Of a stretch of 64,000 bases of DNA, positions 10,058 through 19,377 are shown one piece after another. The notes below the pieces were generated by a model. The model was not told where the DNA came from and made no database searches. It was given only the letters and a program-made list of their open reading frames with translations. The first letter of the stretch is position 1; every line of letters starts with the position of its first letter. The stretch is from Mycobacterium sp. KBS0706 (GTDB lineage Bacteria; Pseudomonadota; Alphaproteobacteria; DSM-16000; Inquilinaceae), in contig NZ_VCCH02000003.1 of NCBI RefSeq assembly GCF_005938675.2, forward strand, positions 124,001 to 188,000, given 5' to 3'. Made by a program: the position numbers and the translations under genes.

Positions 10058-11641
10058 TCACATGCCGCGCTCGGCCATCGACCCGCTCACCCCGATGTCC
10101 CGGGGCGTGCTGCACTGCCCCGGCCGCCGGTAGAGGCAGATCTCGCTGGGGCAGCTCTCCAGCCGGTAGCCGGTGTTCGGCGGCATCTGTTCCGGCCGCG
10201 CCATCACATAGTTGAAGGACGAGGCCGAACGCCACAACCGCCGCGTGTCGTCACCGAACCAGAACACCGGCACGTCGCGGTGCAGGGTGGTGTAGCCGGG
10301 CAGGTCCCACCACGGCGTCAGCAGGCCCAGGCCGCACAGCGCCGGGCGGTCGTGCAGCGCCTGGGTGGTGGCGATGCCCGGCGCGACGCGGCTCCATTCC
10401 GGCCGCCAGCGGTCGCTGGCCGACAACAGGCCCGAGGCCAGCACCCAGGCGGCGCAGAGCACGGCGAGCGGCACCCAGCGCGGCATGTCCCCCCAGCGCT
10501 CGGCCGCCAGCCCGGCCAGGCGCCGGGCCAGCCGCTCGGTGCCCAGCGCGGCGAGGATCAGCAGGAAGGGCAGCGCCGGCAGGACGAAGCGGTATTCCTT
10601 GTGGGCGACCAGGCTGTGCGACAGCACGATCGCCACCGGCACCGCGACCAGCATGGGCTGGCCGCGCGCGCCCAGCACGATCAGCGCCGCCATCGGCGCC
10701 AGCCACCACGACCAGACCCGGACGTACTCCTCGAAGTAGAAGCCCAGCGGCATGACGCCGAAGCTGTGGCTCTTCTCTTCGACGATGTTGATCCAGAAAT
10801 TCTTCAGCACCGACTGGAACGGCCAGCCCAGCGTCGCCCAGTCGAGCAGCCCGTTGCAGACCAGCACCGGGACCAGCCCGGCCAGCAGCATCGGCCGCAG
10901 CCGGCCGCGCCAGTCGCCCCGGCCCGCGACCAGGGCCGCGGTCAGGATCGCCGGCAGCAGGTGGAAGCGGAAGACGAAGACCAGGCCGAACAGCGCCCCC
11001 GCCCAGATCAGCCGCCGGCGGTCACCCGCCTCCGCGGTCCAGGCCAGCCAGCAGGCGACCAGGAGCAGGCTGGTGGCGATCGATTCGGTCAGCGCCGTCG
11101 GCGCGTAATAGACCAGCTCGAACCAGATGGTGGCGATGAAGGCCGCAGTCAGCCCCGCCGTCAGCCCGCCGACGCGCCGGGCCCACAGGAAGGCGACCAC
11201 CGGGATGCTCAGCGACAGCATCGACCACAGCGCCTTCGACACGGCGAGATAGGAGGCCGGGTCGTCGCTGACCCAGGACACCGCCTTCATCAGCCCGGCC
11301 AGCATCCCCGGCAGCAGCCAGGAGCGGATGCCCTCGCGATACTCCCAGGGCACCATGCCCTGGCCGAAGGCCAGCCGGTGCGCCTGCTCGTAATACTGGA
11401 ACAGCTCGTCGGCGTGGTGGATGCGCGGGAATGCGAGGGCGAGGACGAAGCGCAGCAGCAGGCCGAGGGTCAAGAGTCCGGCCAGGCCGACCAGCCAGCC
11501 CGGCCAGCCGTCGAGGACGCCGGGCCGGGACGGATACGGCAGGGCGATCGAAGCTGCAGCGGCGCCGACCGGACGACCCGGATAGCGATCGGAGACGGAG
11601 GGATCGACCGATCGGCGTTGCTCCACAGTGTCGTCGGTCAT
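10058..11641 (-). CDS. GT22-like mannosyltransferase family membrane glycosyltransferase
   Basis: Polytopic membrane protein of 527 residues with about ten hydrophobic segments. Just after the first segment (about residues 45-65) comes HHADELFQYYEQAHRLAFG, corresponding to the conserved acidic first-loop motif of family 22 (Alg9/PIG-B-like) lipid-linked sugar transferases, followed by WEYREGIRSW, also typical. Such enzymes transfer a sugar from a polyprenyl-phosphate donor in the periplasmic face of the membrane. Acceptor and role (surface glycan, glycolipid) are unknown. The start at 11641 follows a region of low coding potential and is divergent from the ECF sigma gene. It is not obviously in an operon with mreB, 147 bp away. 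Confidence 0.75.
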   Translation of the reverse strand: MTDDTVEQRRSVDPSVSDRYPGRPVGAAAASIALPYPSRPGVLDGWPGWLVGLAGLLTLGLLLRFVLALAFPRIHHADELFQYYEQAHRLAFGQGMVPWEYREGIRSWLLPGMLAGLMKAVSWVSDDPASYLAVSKALWSMLSLSIPVVAFLWARRVGGLTAGLTAAFIATIWFELVYYAPTALTESIATSLLLVACWLAWTAEAGDRRRLIWAGALFGLVFVFRFHLLPAILTAALVAGRGDWRGRLRPMLLAGLVPVLVCNGLLDWATLGWPFQSVLKNFWINIVEEKSHSFGVMPLGFYFEEYVRVWSWWLAPMAALIVLGARGQPMLVAVPVAIVLSHSLVAHKEYRFVLPALPFLLILAALGTERLARRLAGLAAERWGDMPRWVPLAVLCAAWVLASGLLSASDRWRPEWSRVAPGIATTQALHDRPALCGLGLLTPWWDLPGYTTLHRDVPVFWFGDDTRRLWRSASSFNYVMARPEQMPPNTGYRLESCPSEICLYRRPGQCSTPRDIGVSGSMAERGM

Positions 11642-11824
11642 GTCGCTCCGAATCGGGCCGGAATATCGAGTATCGCTGCCTATAACACCCGCAGCGCCGT
11701 TTTCGTCTGCAAAAACCTCGCAAAAATCATCATATCCAAGATCTTGTTGAGAGTTTGTCCGGGGCTTGCCTGAAAGAATGCGGACGGCCGGGATGAAAAT
11801 CGCCGGCAGCTGCGTATATGGGGC

Positions 11825-12370
11825 ATGAAACGCCGCAAGGATGATTTCGACGTCATCGCCGAGCTGCCGGGGCTGAAGCGCTACGCTCTGGTCCTGACCC
11901 GCGATGCCGCCGAGGCCGAGGACCTGCTGCAGGACACCCTGCTCAAGGCCTACGAGGGCCGTCGCGGCTGGCAGCCGGACCGGGCGCTGCGCCCCTGGCT
12001 GTTCTCGATCATGCACAACGCCCATGCCTCGCGGCTGCGCGGCCGCCGGGCCGAGGACGCCCGCATCGCCCAGGCGACGCAGCTGGCGCCGGAGTCCGGC
12101 GCGCCGAACCAGGATGCCCGGGTCCAGCTGGCCCAGGTGCAGCGGGCCCTGCTGACCCTGCCGGAGGAGCAGCGCGAGGCGCTGCTGCTCGTGGCGGTCG
12201 AGGAGTTCCGCTACCAGGAGGCCGCGACCATCCTCGGCATCCCGCTCGGCACGCTGATGTCGCGCCTGGGCCGGGCCCGCGCCGCGCTGCGCGAGAGCGC
12301 CGGCGGCGCCGAGACGCCTGCGACCCGCATCGACGGACCGACCCCGCCGCATCTGCGGCTGGTGGAGTGA
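11825..12370 (+). CDS. ECF-type RNA polymerase sigma factor
   Basis: Alternative sigma factor of 181 residues. Region 2 is seen at about residues 15-80 (RDAAEAEDLLQDTLLKAYEG, then ALRPWLFSIMHNAHASRLRG) and region 4 at about 110-160 (ALLTLPEEQREALLLVAVEE, then YQEAATILGIPLGTLMSRL). Regions 1 and 3 are lacking, as in all ECF factors. The stop overlaps the start of the next gene by four bases (GTGA), so it is coupled to its anti-sigma partner. The inducing signal is unknown. Confidence 0.93.
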   Translation: MKRRKDDFDVIAELPGLKRYALVLTRDAAEAEDLLQDTLLKAYEGRRGWQPDRALRPWLFSIMHNAHASRLRGRRAEDARIAQATQLAPESGAPNQDARVQLAQVQRALLTLPEEQREALLLVAVEEFRYQEAATILGIPLGTLMSRLGRARAALRESAGGAETPATRIDGPTPPHLRLVE

Positions 12371-13131
12371 CGACCATGACCCGGACCACCCCGACCGAAG
12401 CCGAGATCCAGGCCTATATCGACGGCGAGCTCGACCTGCCCCGCCGGATCGAGGTCGAGGCCTGCCTCGAGGCGAACCCGGCCCTCGCCGCCCAGGTGAT
12501 GGCCGATCTGCGCCTGCGCGACGCGCTGCGCCTGGCCTTCGCCGAGGATGCCGGCATCCGCGTCGCCAGCTACGAGAACGCCCGGCTGCTCGGCCGCGCC
12601 GTGCGCTGGCGCCGGATCACGGTCCGCCTGCGCCGGGTGGCCGCGGTGGTGCTGCTGGTCGGCATCGGCTGGGGCGCCCAGTCGATCCTGGGCGTGACCC
12701 GGATCGACAGCGCCTCGGCCGGGATCCCAGCCTATGCCGACGAGGCCGGCGACGCCTACCGCACCGTGCTGTACCGCCACCTGGTCGACCCGGCCGAGCC
12801 CAAGGGCGGGCTGAAGCCGGAGGATCTGGCCAAGGCGCCGATCTCCCTGCCCGACCTGCCGCAGGGCTGGTCGATCCGGTCGATCGAGCTGGTGCCCTGG
12901 GACGGCGGCTCCGGCTTCGAGGCGACGATCGACACCGACCGCTTCGGCCTGGTGACGCTGTTCGCCGCCGCCACCGACGGCTTCGACGTGCAGCAGCCGC
13001 GGGCCCAGCGCGCCAAGGACGTCACCGTCGCCTACTGGCAGGTCGGCCCCGCGGTCTACGCGCTCTGCGCCGAGGCGAAGGCGGACGACCTGCTGGCCGC
13101 CGCCAACGGCCTGGCCGGCTCCCTGTACTGA
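12367..13131 (+). CDS. membrane-bound anti-sigma factor
   Basis: A 254-residue bitopic protein immediately downstream of and overlapping the ECF sigma gene. The N-terminal cytoplasmic part (about 1-75) begins with the anti-sigma pattern IQAYIDGELDLPRRIEVEACL; one membrane segment lies at about 90-108 (VAAVVLLVGIGWGAQSILG); the remainder is periplasmic. There is no HxxxCxxC zinc motif, so it is not a zinc-type ZAS protein. It presumably sequesters the sigma factor until an envelope signal releases it. The GTG at 12367 could be replaced by the ATG at 12376. Confidence 0.82.
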   Translation: MTTMTRTTPTEAEIQAYIDGELDLPRRIEVEACLEANPALAAQVMADLRLRDALRLAFAEDAGIRVASYENARLLGRAVRWRRITVRLRRVAAVVLLVGIGWGAQSILGVTRIDSASAGIPAYADEAGDAYRTVLYRHLVDPAEPKGGLKPEDLAKAPISLPDLPQGWSIRSIELVPWDGGSGFEATIDTDRFGLVTLFAAATDGFDVQQPRAQRAKDVTVAYWQVGPAVYALCAEAKADDLLAAANGLAGSLY

Positions 13132-13157
13132 ATGACCCCCAAGGAGAGACCAACCCC

Positions 13158-13874
13158 ATGAACACGCCGCAATACCAGTGGCAGACGACGGCGCGCCCGA
13201 CAGCCGCCGAGCTCGACGTCGGCCTGCGCCAGCACATGCTGCGCGTCTTCAACTACATGGGCCTGGGCCTGGTCCTGACCGGCCTGGTGGCCTATCTGGT
13301 CGGCAGCACTCCGGCGATCTACATCCCGATCTTCACCAGCCCGCTGAAATGGGTGGTGATGCTGGCGCCGCTGGCCTTCGTCTTCTTCCTGTCGTTCCGC
13401 ATCCACGCCGTCTCCGCCTCCACGGCGCAGATGGTGTTCTGGGCGTTCTGCGGCGTCATGGGCCTGTCGATGGCGTCGATCTTCCTGGTGTTCACCGGGA
13501 CCAGCATCGCCCGCACCTTCATGATCACCGCGGTCATGTTCGGCACGATGAGCCTGTATGGCTACACCACGAAGGCCGACCTCTCGCGCTTCGGCTCGTT
13601 CCTGATGATGGGCCTGATCGGCATCATCATCGCCAGCATCGTCAACATCTTCCTCGGTTCGACCGCGCTGCAGTTCATCGTCTCGGTCGCCGGCGTGCTG
13701 ATCTTCACCGGCCTGACCGCCTGGGACACCCAGCGGATCAAGGAGGAATACGCCGAGCACTATGACAGCGAGAGCCTGAACAAGATGGCGGTGATGGGCG
13801 CGCTGTCGCTGTACCTGAACTTCATCAACATGTTCCAGCTGCTGCTGAGCCTGACCGGCTCGCGAGAGGAGTAA
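13158..13874 (+). CDS. Bax inhibitor-1/YccA family membrane protein
   Basis: Seven-segment inner-membrane protein of 238 residues. The family signatures are present: YMGLGLVLTGLVAYLVG near the start, GLSMASIFLVFT in the middle, and the C-terminal TAWDTQRIKEEY. Bacterial members leak calcium/protons (BsYetJ) or interact with the FtsH-HflKC protease system (YccA). The latter is suggestive here because hflK and hflC are in the same window, though 15 kb away. AAGGAGAGA precedes the ATG. It follows the anti-sigma gene by 26 bp and could be in the same transcript. Confidence 0.92.
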   Translation: MNTPQYQWQTTARPTAAELDVGLRQHMLRVFNYMGLGLVLTGLVAYLVGSTPAIYIPIFTSPLKWVVMLAPLAFVFFLSFRIHAVSASTAQMVFWAFCGVMGLSMASIFLVFTGTSIARTFMITAVMFGTMSLYGYTTKADLSRFGSFLMMGLIGIIIASIVNIFLGSTALQFIVSVAGVLIFTGLTAWDTQRIKEEYAEHYDSESLNKMAVMGALSLYLNFINMFQLLLSLTGSREE

Positions 13875-13878
13875 GCGC

Positions 13879-14472
13879 GTGTACGACACCGAGAAACAGG
13901 CCATCGACGACCTGTTCGTGAAGCTGCAGCGGGCCGAGCGCGACGGCGGCCCGCGCGATGCCGGTGCCGAGGATCTGATCCGGCGCCGCCTGGCCGAGCA
14001 GCCGGCCGCCGCCTACTACATGGCCCAGGTCATCCTGGTGCAGGAGCAGGCGCTGGCGGCCGCCCAGGCCCAGATCAACGAGCTGGAGCGGCGCGCCGCC
14101 CAGCCGGCGGCCGGCGGTTTCCTGGCCGGTCTGTTCGGCAGTGGCCAGCAGCAGCGGCCGCAGCCGGGCGCCTCGCCCTGGGGTCGGCAGGCCCAGCCGG
14201 GGTACGGAGCCCAGCCCGGCTATGGTTCGCAGCCGGGCTACGGCGCCCAGCGTGCGGGCTACGGCCGGCCCGGCGGCGGTGGCGGCTTCATGGCCGGGGC
14301 CATGCAGACCGCGATGGGCGTGGCCGGCGGCGTGGTCCTCGGCAACCTGCTGATGGATGCCTTCACCCCCGACATCGCCCAGGCGGTGGGCGACGTCGTC
14401 CAGACGGCGGAGGATGCCGCCGGCGATCTGGCGTCCGACGCCGGGTTCGATATGGGCGGCGAGGAGCTCTGA
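13879..14472 (+). CDS. DUF2076 domain-containing protein
   Basis: A 197-residue protein starting at a GTG four bases after the BI-1 stop. The N-terminal half is helical (IDDLFVKLQRAERDG, then QVILVQEQALAAAQAQINEL), matching DUF2076; the middle is a low-complexity Gly/Tyr/Gln segment with repeated PGYG units (about residues 105-135), then a hydrophobic GFMAGAMQTAMGVAGGVVLG stretch and an acidic tail. Family members have been described as periplasmic ligand-binding sensors, but the function is not established. A strong terminator follows at once. Confidence 0.8.
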   Translation: MYDTEKQAIDDLFVKLQRAERDGGPRDAGAEDLIRRRLAEQPAAAYYMAQVILVQEQALAAAQAQINELERRAAQPAAGGFLAGLFGSGQQQRPQPGASPWGRQAQPGYGAQPGYGSQPGYGAQRAGYGRPGGGGGFMAGAMQTAMGVAGGVVLGNLLMDAFTPDIAQAVGDVVQTAEDAAGDLASDAGFDMGGEEL

Positions 14473-14482
14473 GAGTAGTATG

Positions 14483-14525
14483 GGGCCCGGAGGCATAATG
14501 CCTCCGGGCCCTCCCCTCATTTTTG
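14483..14525 (+). terminator. rho-independent terminator after the DUF2076 gene
   Basis: Perfect hairpin GGGCCCGGAGGC...GCCTCCGGGCCC (14483-14511) followed after eight bases by TTTTT (14520-14524). It ends the sigma/anti-sigma/BI-1/DUF2076 transcript. Confidence 0.9.
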
Positions 14526-14532
14526 TCGCGAA

Positions 14533-15210
14533 TTGATCGGACGCATCGTGGAAAGCTTCGTTGCCCAGGTCACGCAGTTCATCGCCGACAACCAGGCCTG
14601 GGCGGGACCGATCCTGTTCCTGCTGGCCTTCGGCGAATCCATGGCCGTGGTCGGCCTGTTCGTCCCCTGCACCGCGCTGATGCTGGCGACCGGCGCCATG
14701 GTCGGCGGCGGCCTGCTGCACCCCGTGCCGGTGATCCTGTGGTCGATCGCCGGCGCCGTGCTGGGCGACGCGGTCTCCTACTGGCTCGGGCAGAAGCTGG
14801 GGCCGAACGCCCGCAACGTCTGGCCGTTCTCGCGCGACAGGGCGATGATCGCCAAGGGCCGGCTGTTCTTCCGCCGCTGGGGCACCGCCTCGATCTTCCT
14901 CGGCCGCTTCCTGGGGCCGCTGCGCGCCGTGGTGCCGCTGATCGCCGGCATCATGCGCATGCGCCCGGTCCGCTTCCAGATCGCCAATGTGCTGTCCGCC
15001 ATCGTCTGGGTCCCCGCCATGCTGGCACCCGGCTGGCTGGTGGCCCAGGGCGTCGGCGAGCTGAGCGGCATCGGCGAGACCCAGTGGATCGTCATGACCG
15101 GCGGCCCGCTGCTGGCCGGCGCCCTGACCCTGGCGGCCTTCGCCAAGCTGGCCTCGCGCCGCGCCGCTCCGGTCCGCAACCGGCGCCAGCGCGCCGGCGG
15201 GCAGGCCTGA
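14533..15210 (+). CDS. DedA family membrane protein
   Basis: Inner-membrane protein of the DedA/SNARE-associated family, 225 residues with four to five membrane segments. The family motifs are present: FGESMAVVGLFVPCTALMLA near residue 35 and GRFLGPLRAVVPLIAGIMRM near residue 125, the latter holding the essential Arg/Gly residues. DedA proteins recycle undecaprenyl phosphate or phosphatidylethanolamine across the membrane and affect proton-motive force and envelope-stress tolerance. The start is uncertain: TTG at 14533 or GTG at 14548, neither with a strong ribosome site, directly after the terminator's T tract. Confidence 0.9.
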   Translation: MIGRIVESFVAQVTQFIADNQAWAGPILFLLAFGESMAVVGLFVPCTALMLATGAMVGGGLLHPVPVILWSIAGAVLGDAVSYWLGQKLGPNARNVWPFSRDRAMIAKGRLFFRRWGTASIFLGRFLGPLRAVVPLIAGIMRMRPVRFQIANVLSAIVWVPAMLAPGWLVAQGVGELSGIGETQWIVMTGGPLLAGALTLAAFAKLASRRAAPVRNRRQRAGGQA

Positions 15211-15223
15211 GGAGACATCCGTC

Positions 15224-15496
15224 ATGGGCCTGAGCGGTGTGAAGCTCCTGATCATCGGCGCGGTGGTCGCGCTCCTGTTCCTGCCGCTGCTGCTGCGCCA
15301 GGCGCGGTCGATCCCGCTGCTGCTGGAGCAGGCGCGCGCCGCCTTCGGCGGCGAGGATGCCGAAGCGACCGGCCATCGCCCCCAGGCGGCGGAGCCGGCC
15401 CGCGAGCCGCCACGCCCGGCCAGCGTCGCCGAGCGGGCAGGCCGCGGCATCGGCCGGCTGCTGCAGCGCCTGGGCCTGTTCCGCGCCGGCTGGTGA
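15224..15496 (+). CDS. small single-pass membrane protein, function unknown
   Basis: A 90-residue protein 13 bp downstream of the DedA gene, with GAGGAGA before the ATG. One N-terminal membrane segment (VKLLIIGAVVALLFLPLLL) is followed by a basic/amphipathic stretch and a Pro/Ala/Glu-rich tail. The layout superficially resembles TatA, but the TatA FGxxK-type hinge is not present, so I do not call it TatA. Likely cotranscribed with the DedA gene. Confidence 0.55.
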   Translation: MGLSGVKLLIIGAVVALLFLPLLLRQARSIPLLLEQARAAFGGEDAEATGHRPQAAEPAREPPRPASVAERAGRGIGRLLQRLGLFRAGW

Positions 15497-15604
15497 CCAA
15501 CCACCGCCAGACGGAACCGCTTCCGGCCCGGTGCCGTTGATTTCATGGCCGATCCGCCCGGCACAGTGGCCCCTCCCGCCGGTCGGATCGCGGTTGGAGG
15601 TCGC

Positions 15605-15823
15605 ATGACATCAACTGCGATACTGCCCCTGATCGGTGCGCTCCTGGTCATCGCCGGGCTGGTCTATTCGGCCTTCCAGGCCATCTGGGTCGGCCGGTTC
15701 AATCGCGAGAAGCGGTCCTTCGGCATGCGCGGCTTCGGATTGAAGGCGAACTGGCCCGGGCTGGCGCTGATTGCCGTCGGCGCCATCCTGCTGCTGGCGC
15801 CTTCCGCCTCTGCGCCCGGCTGA
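15605..15823 (+). CDS. small two-segment membrane protein, function unknown
   Basis: A 72-residue protein with two membrane segments (ILPLIGALLVIAGLVYSAF and WPGLALIAVGAILLLAP) joined by a basic loop (GRFNREKRSFGMRGFGLK). GGAGGTCGC precedes the ATG at 15605; a longer frame from 15545 has no ribosome site. No family recognised. Confidence 0.55.
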   Translation: MTSTAILPLIGALLVIAGLVYSAFQAIWVGRFNREKRSFGMRGFGLKANWPGLALIAVGAILLLAPSASAPG

Positions 15824-15829
15824 TCCCGT

Positions 15830-16087
15830 CTACGCGTCCTGCGAGGCGTCGGTGCCGGCGCGGCGGTGATACAGGTCGAGCACCATCTCCCGGCCGGCCG
15901 GGCCCAGCAACTCGAGTGCCGCCAGCGGGTGGCGCTGCGGCTCCGGCAGCAGGTCGAGGCGGTTCAGCAGCAGCGCCACGGCGCAGGCGTCGCGCGGCGC
16001 CATCAGGCGGATATTGTCCGGATCGGATCTGGCCAACCCGGCCAGCCGGGCGAGATGGGCCACGTCCTCGTCGTTGCTGCTGGGCAT
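15830..16087 (-). CDS. small hypothetical soluble protein
   Basis: An 85-residue, mainly helical protein without signal or membrane segment. AGGGAG lies seven bases upstream of the ATG at 16087. It is rich in Leu, Arg and Asp. No family recognised. It is divergent from the amino-acid permease and converges with the small membrane protein gene, six bases apart. Confidence 0.45.
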   Translation of the reverse strand: MPSSNDEDVAHLARLAGLARSDPDNIRLMAPRDACAVALLLNRLDLLPEPQRHPLAALELLGPAGREMVLDLYHRRAGTDASQDA

Positions 16088-16233
16088 CTTCGACTCCCTA
16101 GGGTTCGGGCGGAAATCCTATAAACCATGTCGCATATGGGCCAGATTGCCTCATTCCCGACAAAATCGCGTGTGCGACCGGTGAAATCAGGCTAGGAGGC
16201 CATGCATCGGATCCACAAGAAGAAGATCGAACC

Positions 16234-17604
16234 ATGGCCGCAGCACCGGAGGGCGGGCTCCACCAGGGCCTGCAGCAGCGCCACCTCAGCATGATCGCGA
16301 TCGGCGGCGTCATCGGTGCCGGGCTGTTCGTCGGCTCCAGCTCGATCATCGGCACGGTCGGGCCCGGCGCCTTTCTGACCTATGCCGTCACCGGCGTGCT
16401 GATCATCATGGTGATGCGCATGCTGGGCGAGATGGCGGCGGCCAACCCCTCCACCGGCTCGTTCTCCGACTATGCCCGGCTGGCGCTGGGCGACTGGGCC
16501 GGCTTCACCGTGGCCTGGCTGTACTGGTATTTCTGGGTGATCGTGGTCGGGTTCGAGGCGGTGGCCGGCGCCGGCCTGCTGCAGAAGTGGCTGCCGGACG
16601 TGCCGCTGTGGGCGGCGTCGCTGGGCCTCTTGCTGCTGATGACCGCGACCAACCTCTATTCCGTCCGCTCCTTCGGCGAGTTCGAGTACTGGTTCGCCGG
16701 CATCAAGGTGGCGACCATCGCGGTCTTCCTGGTGCTCGGCACCGTCTATGTGCTGGGACTGTGGCCCGGCCACGCCATGGACTTCTCGAACCTGACGCCG
16801 GCGGCGGGGTTCCTGCCGAACGGGGTCGGGGCGATCTTCTCCGGGATCGTCGTCGTGGTGTTCTCGATGGTCGGGGCCGAGATCGCCACCATCGCGGCGG
16901 CCGAGGCCAAGGACCCGGAGCGCGCGGTGGTCCGCGCCACCCGCTCGGTCGTGGTCCGCATCCTGATCTTCTATATCGGCTCGGTGTTCCTGCTGGCTGT
17001 GATCCTGCCCTGGGACAGCCTGGCGCCGAAGGCATCGCCCTTCGTCGTCGCCTTCGAGCGCATGGGCATCTCCTGGGCCGCCGACCTGATGAACGCGGTG
17101 GTGCTGACCGCGGTGCTGTCCTGCCTGAATTCCGGCCTCTACACCGCCTCGCGCATGCTGTTCGTGCTGGCCGGGCGGCGCGAGGCGCCGGGCGGCCTGA
17201 CTCGCACCACCCGGGGCGGCGTGCCGGCGCGGGCGATCCTGGCCTCGACCCTGATCGGCTACCTCTCGGTCGTCGCCGCCTATGTCTCGCCCGACACGGT
17301 GTTCCTGTTCCTGCTGAACTCCTCCGGCGCCGTCATCCTGTTCGTCTATCTGATGATCGCCGTGTCGCAGCTGGTGCTGCGCCCGCGCACGCCGCCGCAG
17401 CGGCTGCGGGTGAAGATGTGGCTCTACCCCGTCCTCACCCTCCTCACCATCGCCGGCATGGCGGCGGTGCTGGTGATGATGTGGTTCCAGGCCGACACCC
17501 GGTCGCAGCTCATCCTCAGCCTGGCCTCGGCGGCCGTGGTGGTCGTGGCCTGGCTGATCCGGCGAGCCGTCCTTGGGCGAAGCGTCGCGGCGCCGGCCGA
17601 GTAG
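16234..17604 (+). CDS. amino acid permease, APC superfamily (GabP/AroP-like)
   Basis: Twelve-segment inner-membrane importer of the AAT family, 456 residues. The first segment carries the substrate-backbone motif GGVIGAGLFVGSSSII near residue 25, and the conserved EMAAANPSTGSFSDYAR follows at about 68. The C-terminal region lists the expected paired segments. This subgroup includes gamma-aminobutyrate, aromatic and proline permeases; which amino acid is carried here cannot be decided from the sequence. It converges with ilvC and they share a bidirectional terminator. Confidence 0.9.
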   Translation: MAAAPEGGLHQGLQQRHLSMIAIGGVIGAGLFVGSSSIIGTVGPGAFLTYAVTGVLIIMVMRMLGEMAAANPSTGSFSDYARLALGDWAGFTVAWLYWYFWVIVVGFEAVAGAGLLQKWLPDVPLWAASLGLLLLMTATNLYSVRSFGEFEYWFAGIKVATIAVFLVLGTVYVLGLWPGHAMDFSNLTPAAGFLPNGVGAIFSGIVVVVFSMVGAEIATIAAAEAKDPERAVVRATRSVVVRILIFYIGSVFLLAVILPWDSLAPKASPFVVAFERMGISWAADLMNAVVLTAVLSCLNSGLYTASRMLFVLAGRREAPGGLTRTTRGGVPARAILASTLIGYLSVVAAYVSPDTVFLFLLNSSGAVILFVYLMIAVSQLVLRPRTPPQRLRVKMWLYPVLTLLTIAGMAAVLVMMWFQADTRSQLILSLASAAVVVVAWLIRRAVLGRSVAAPAE

Positions 17605-17612
17605 CCCCAACG

Positions 17613-17638
17613 AAAAAGGGCCCCTCGCGGGGCCCTTT
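17613..17638. terminator. bidirectional terminator between permease and ilvC
   Basis: GGGCCCC-TCGC-GGGGCCC (17618-17635) with AAAAA on its left and TTT on its right, so it can end transcripts from both strands. It lies in the 56-bp gap between the converging permease and ilvC genes. Confidence 0.8.
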
Positions 17639-17660
17639 CCCTGTCCGGACCGGATCCGGT

Positions 17661-18692
<1,032 letters not shown>

Positions 18693-18770
18693 TCACACGG
18701 GGGCCGGGCGGCCCGGCCTTTCTCTACGATGACGGGAACCGCCGGCTGCTGGCAACCGGCGGCAAGGGGT

Positions 18771-19295
18771 TCAGACGGCGGTCAGGAGCCCTTCGGGCCC
18801 CCGGGCGATGGCGACGACGCCGGTCCGGCTGACATCGACCAGCCCGAGCGGGATCATCAGCTGGATGAAGGCGTCGATCTTCTGGGACGAGCCGGTGACC
18901 TCGAAGACGAAGCTCTCGGTCGTCGAATCCACGGCCCGGGCCCGGAACACGTCGGCGATGCGCAGGCTTTCGATGCGCTTGTCGCCGGCGCCGCGGACCT
19001 TGACCAGGGCCAGCTCGCGCTCCACGGCCGGGCCGTCCATGGTCAGGTCGTGCACGCTGTGCACCAGCACCAGCCGGTCCAGCTGCGCCTTGATCTGCTC
19101 GATGATCATCGGCGTGCCGGAGGTGACGACGGTGATGCGCGACAGGTCGCGCGCCGCGTCGACCTCGGCCACGGTCAGGCTCTCGATGTTGTAGCCGCGG
19201 CCGGAGAACAGGCCGATGACGCGGGCCAGCGCGCCGGGCTCATTGTCCACCAGCACGGCGATGGTATGGGTTTCGATCTGGGTCTGCGGGGTCAT
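18771..19295 (-). CDS. ilvN: acetolactate synthase small (regulatory) subunit
   Basis: Regulatory subunit that gives acetolactate synthase its valine feedback inhibition and raises its activity. The 174-residue protein has an N-terminal ACT domain (HTIAVLVDNEPGALARVIGL, then GRGYNIESLTV) and the C-terminal ALS_ss_C domain. Start chosen at the ATG 19295, which gives the normal length; an upstream ATG-like start would add 18 poorly conserved residues. It lies 82 bp downstream of the catalytic subunit gene. Confidence 0.96.
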   Translation of the reverse strand: MTPQTQIETHTIAVLVDNEPGALARVIGLFSGRGYNIESLTVAEVDAARDLSRITVVTSGTPMIIEQIKAQLDRLVLVHSVHDLTMDGPAVERELALVKVRGAGDKRIESLRIADVFRARAVDSTTESFVFEVTGSSQKIDAFIQLMIPLGLVDVSRTGVVAIARGPEGLLTAV

Positions 19296-19377
19296 GGTCG
19301 ATCCGAGGAAGGTCACGAGACGAGAGTCGCGGCCACCCGCTTGTCGCATGGCCGCGGCGAAGGGCGTCGTCCGCGCC

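Noticed and set aside
11642..11824. Autoregulated ECF promoter upstream of the sigma gene
   Set aside because: No clear GGAAC-type -35 with a matching -10 could be found; only weak resemblances exist in this 183-bp gap.
15224..15496. TatA-like reading of the small membrane protein after DedA
   Set aside because: It has one membrane segment and an amphipathic tail, but lacks the conserved hinge and FG motif of TatA, and no tatB/tatC follows.
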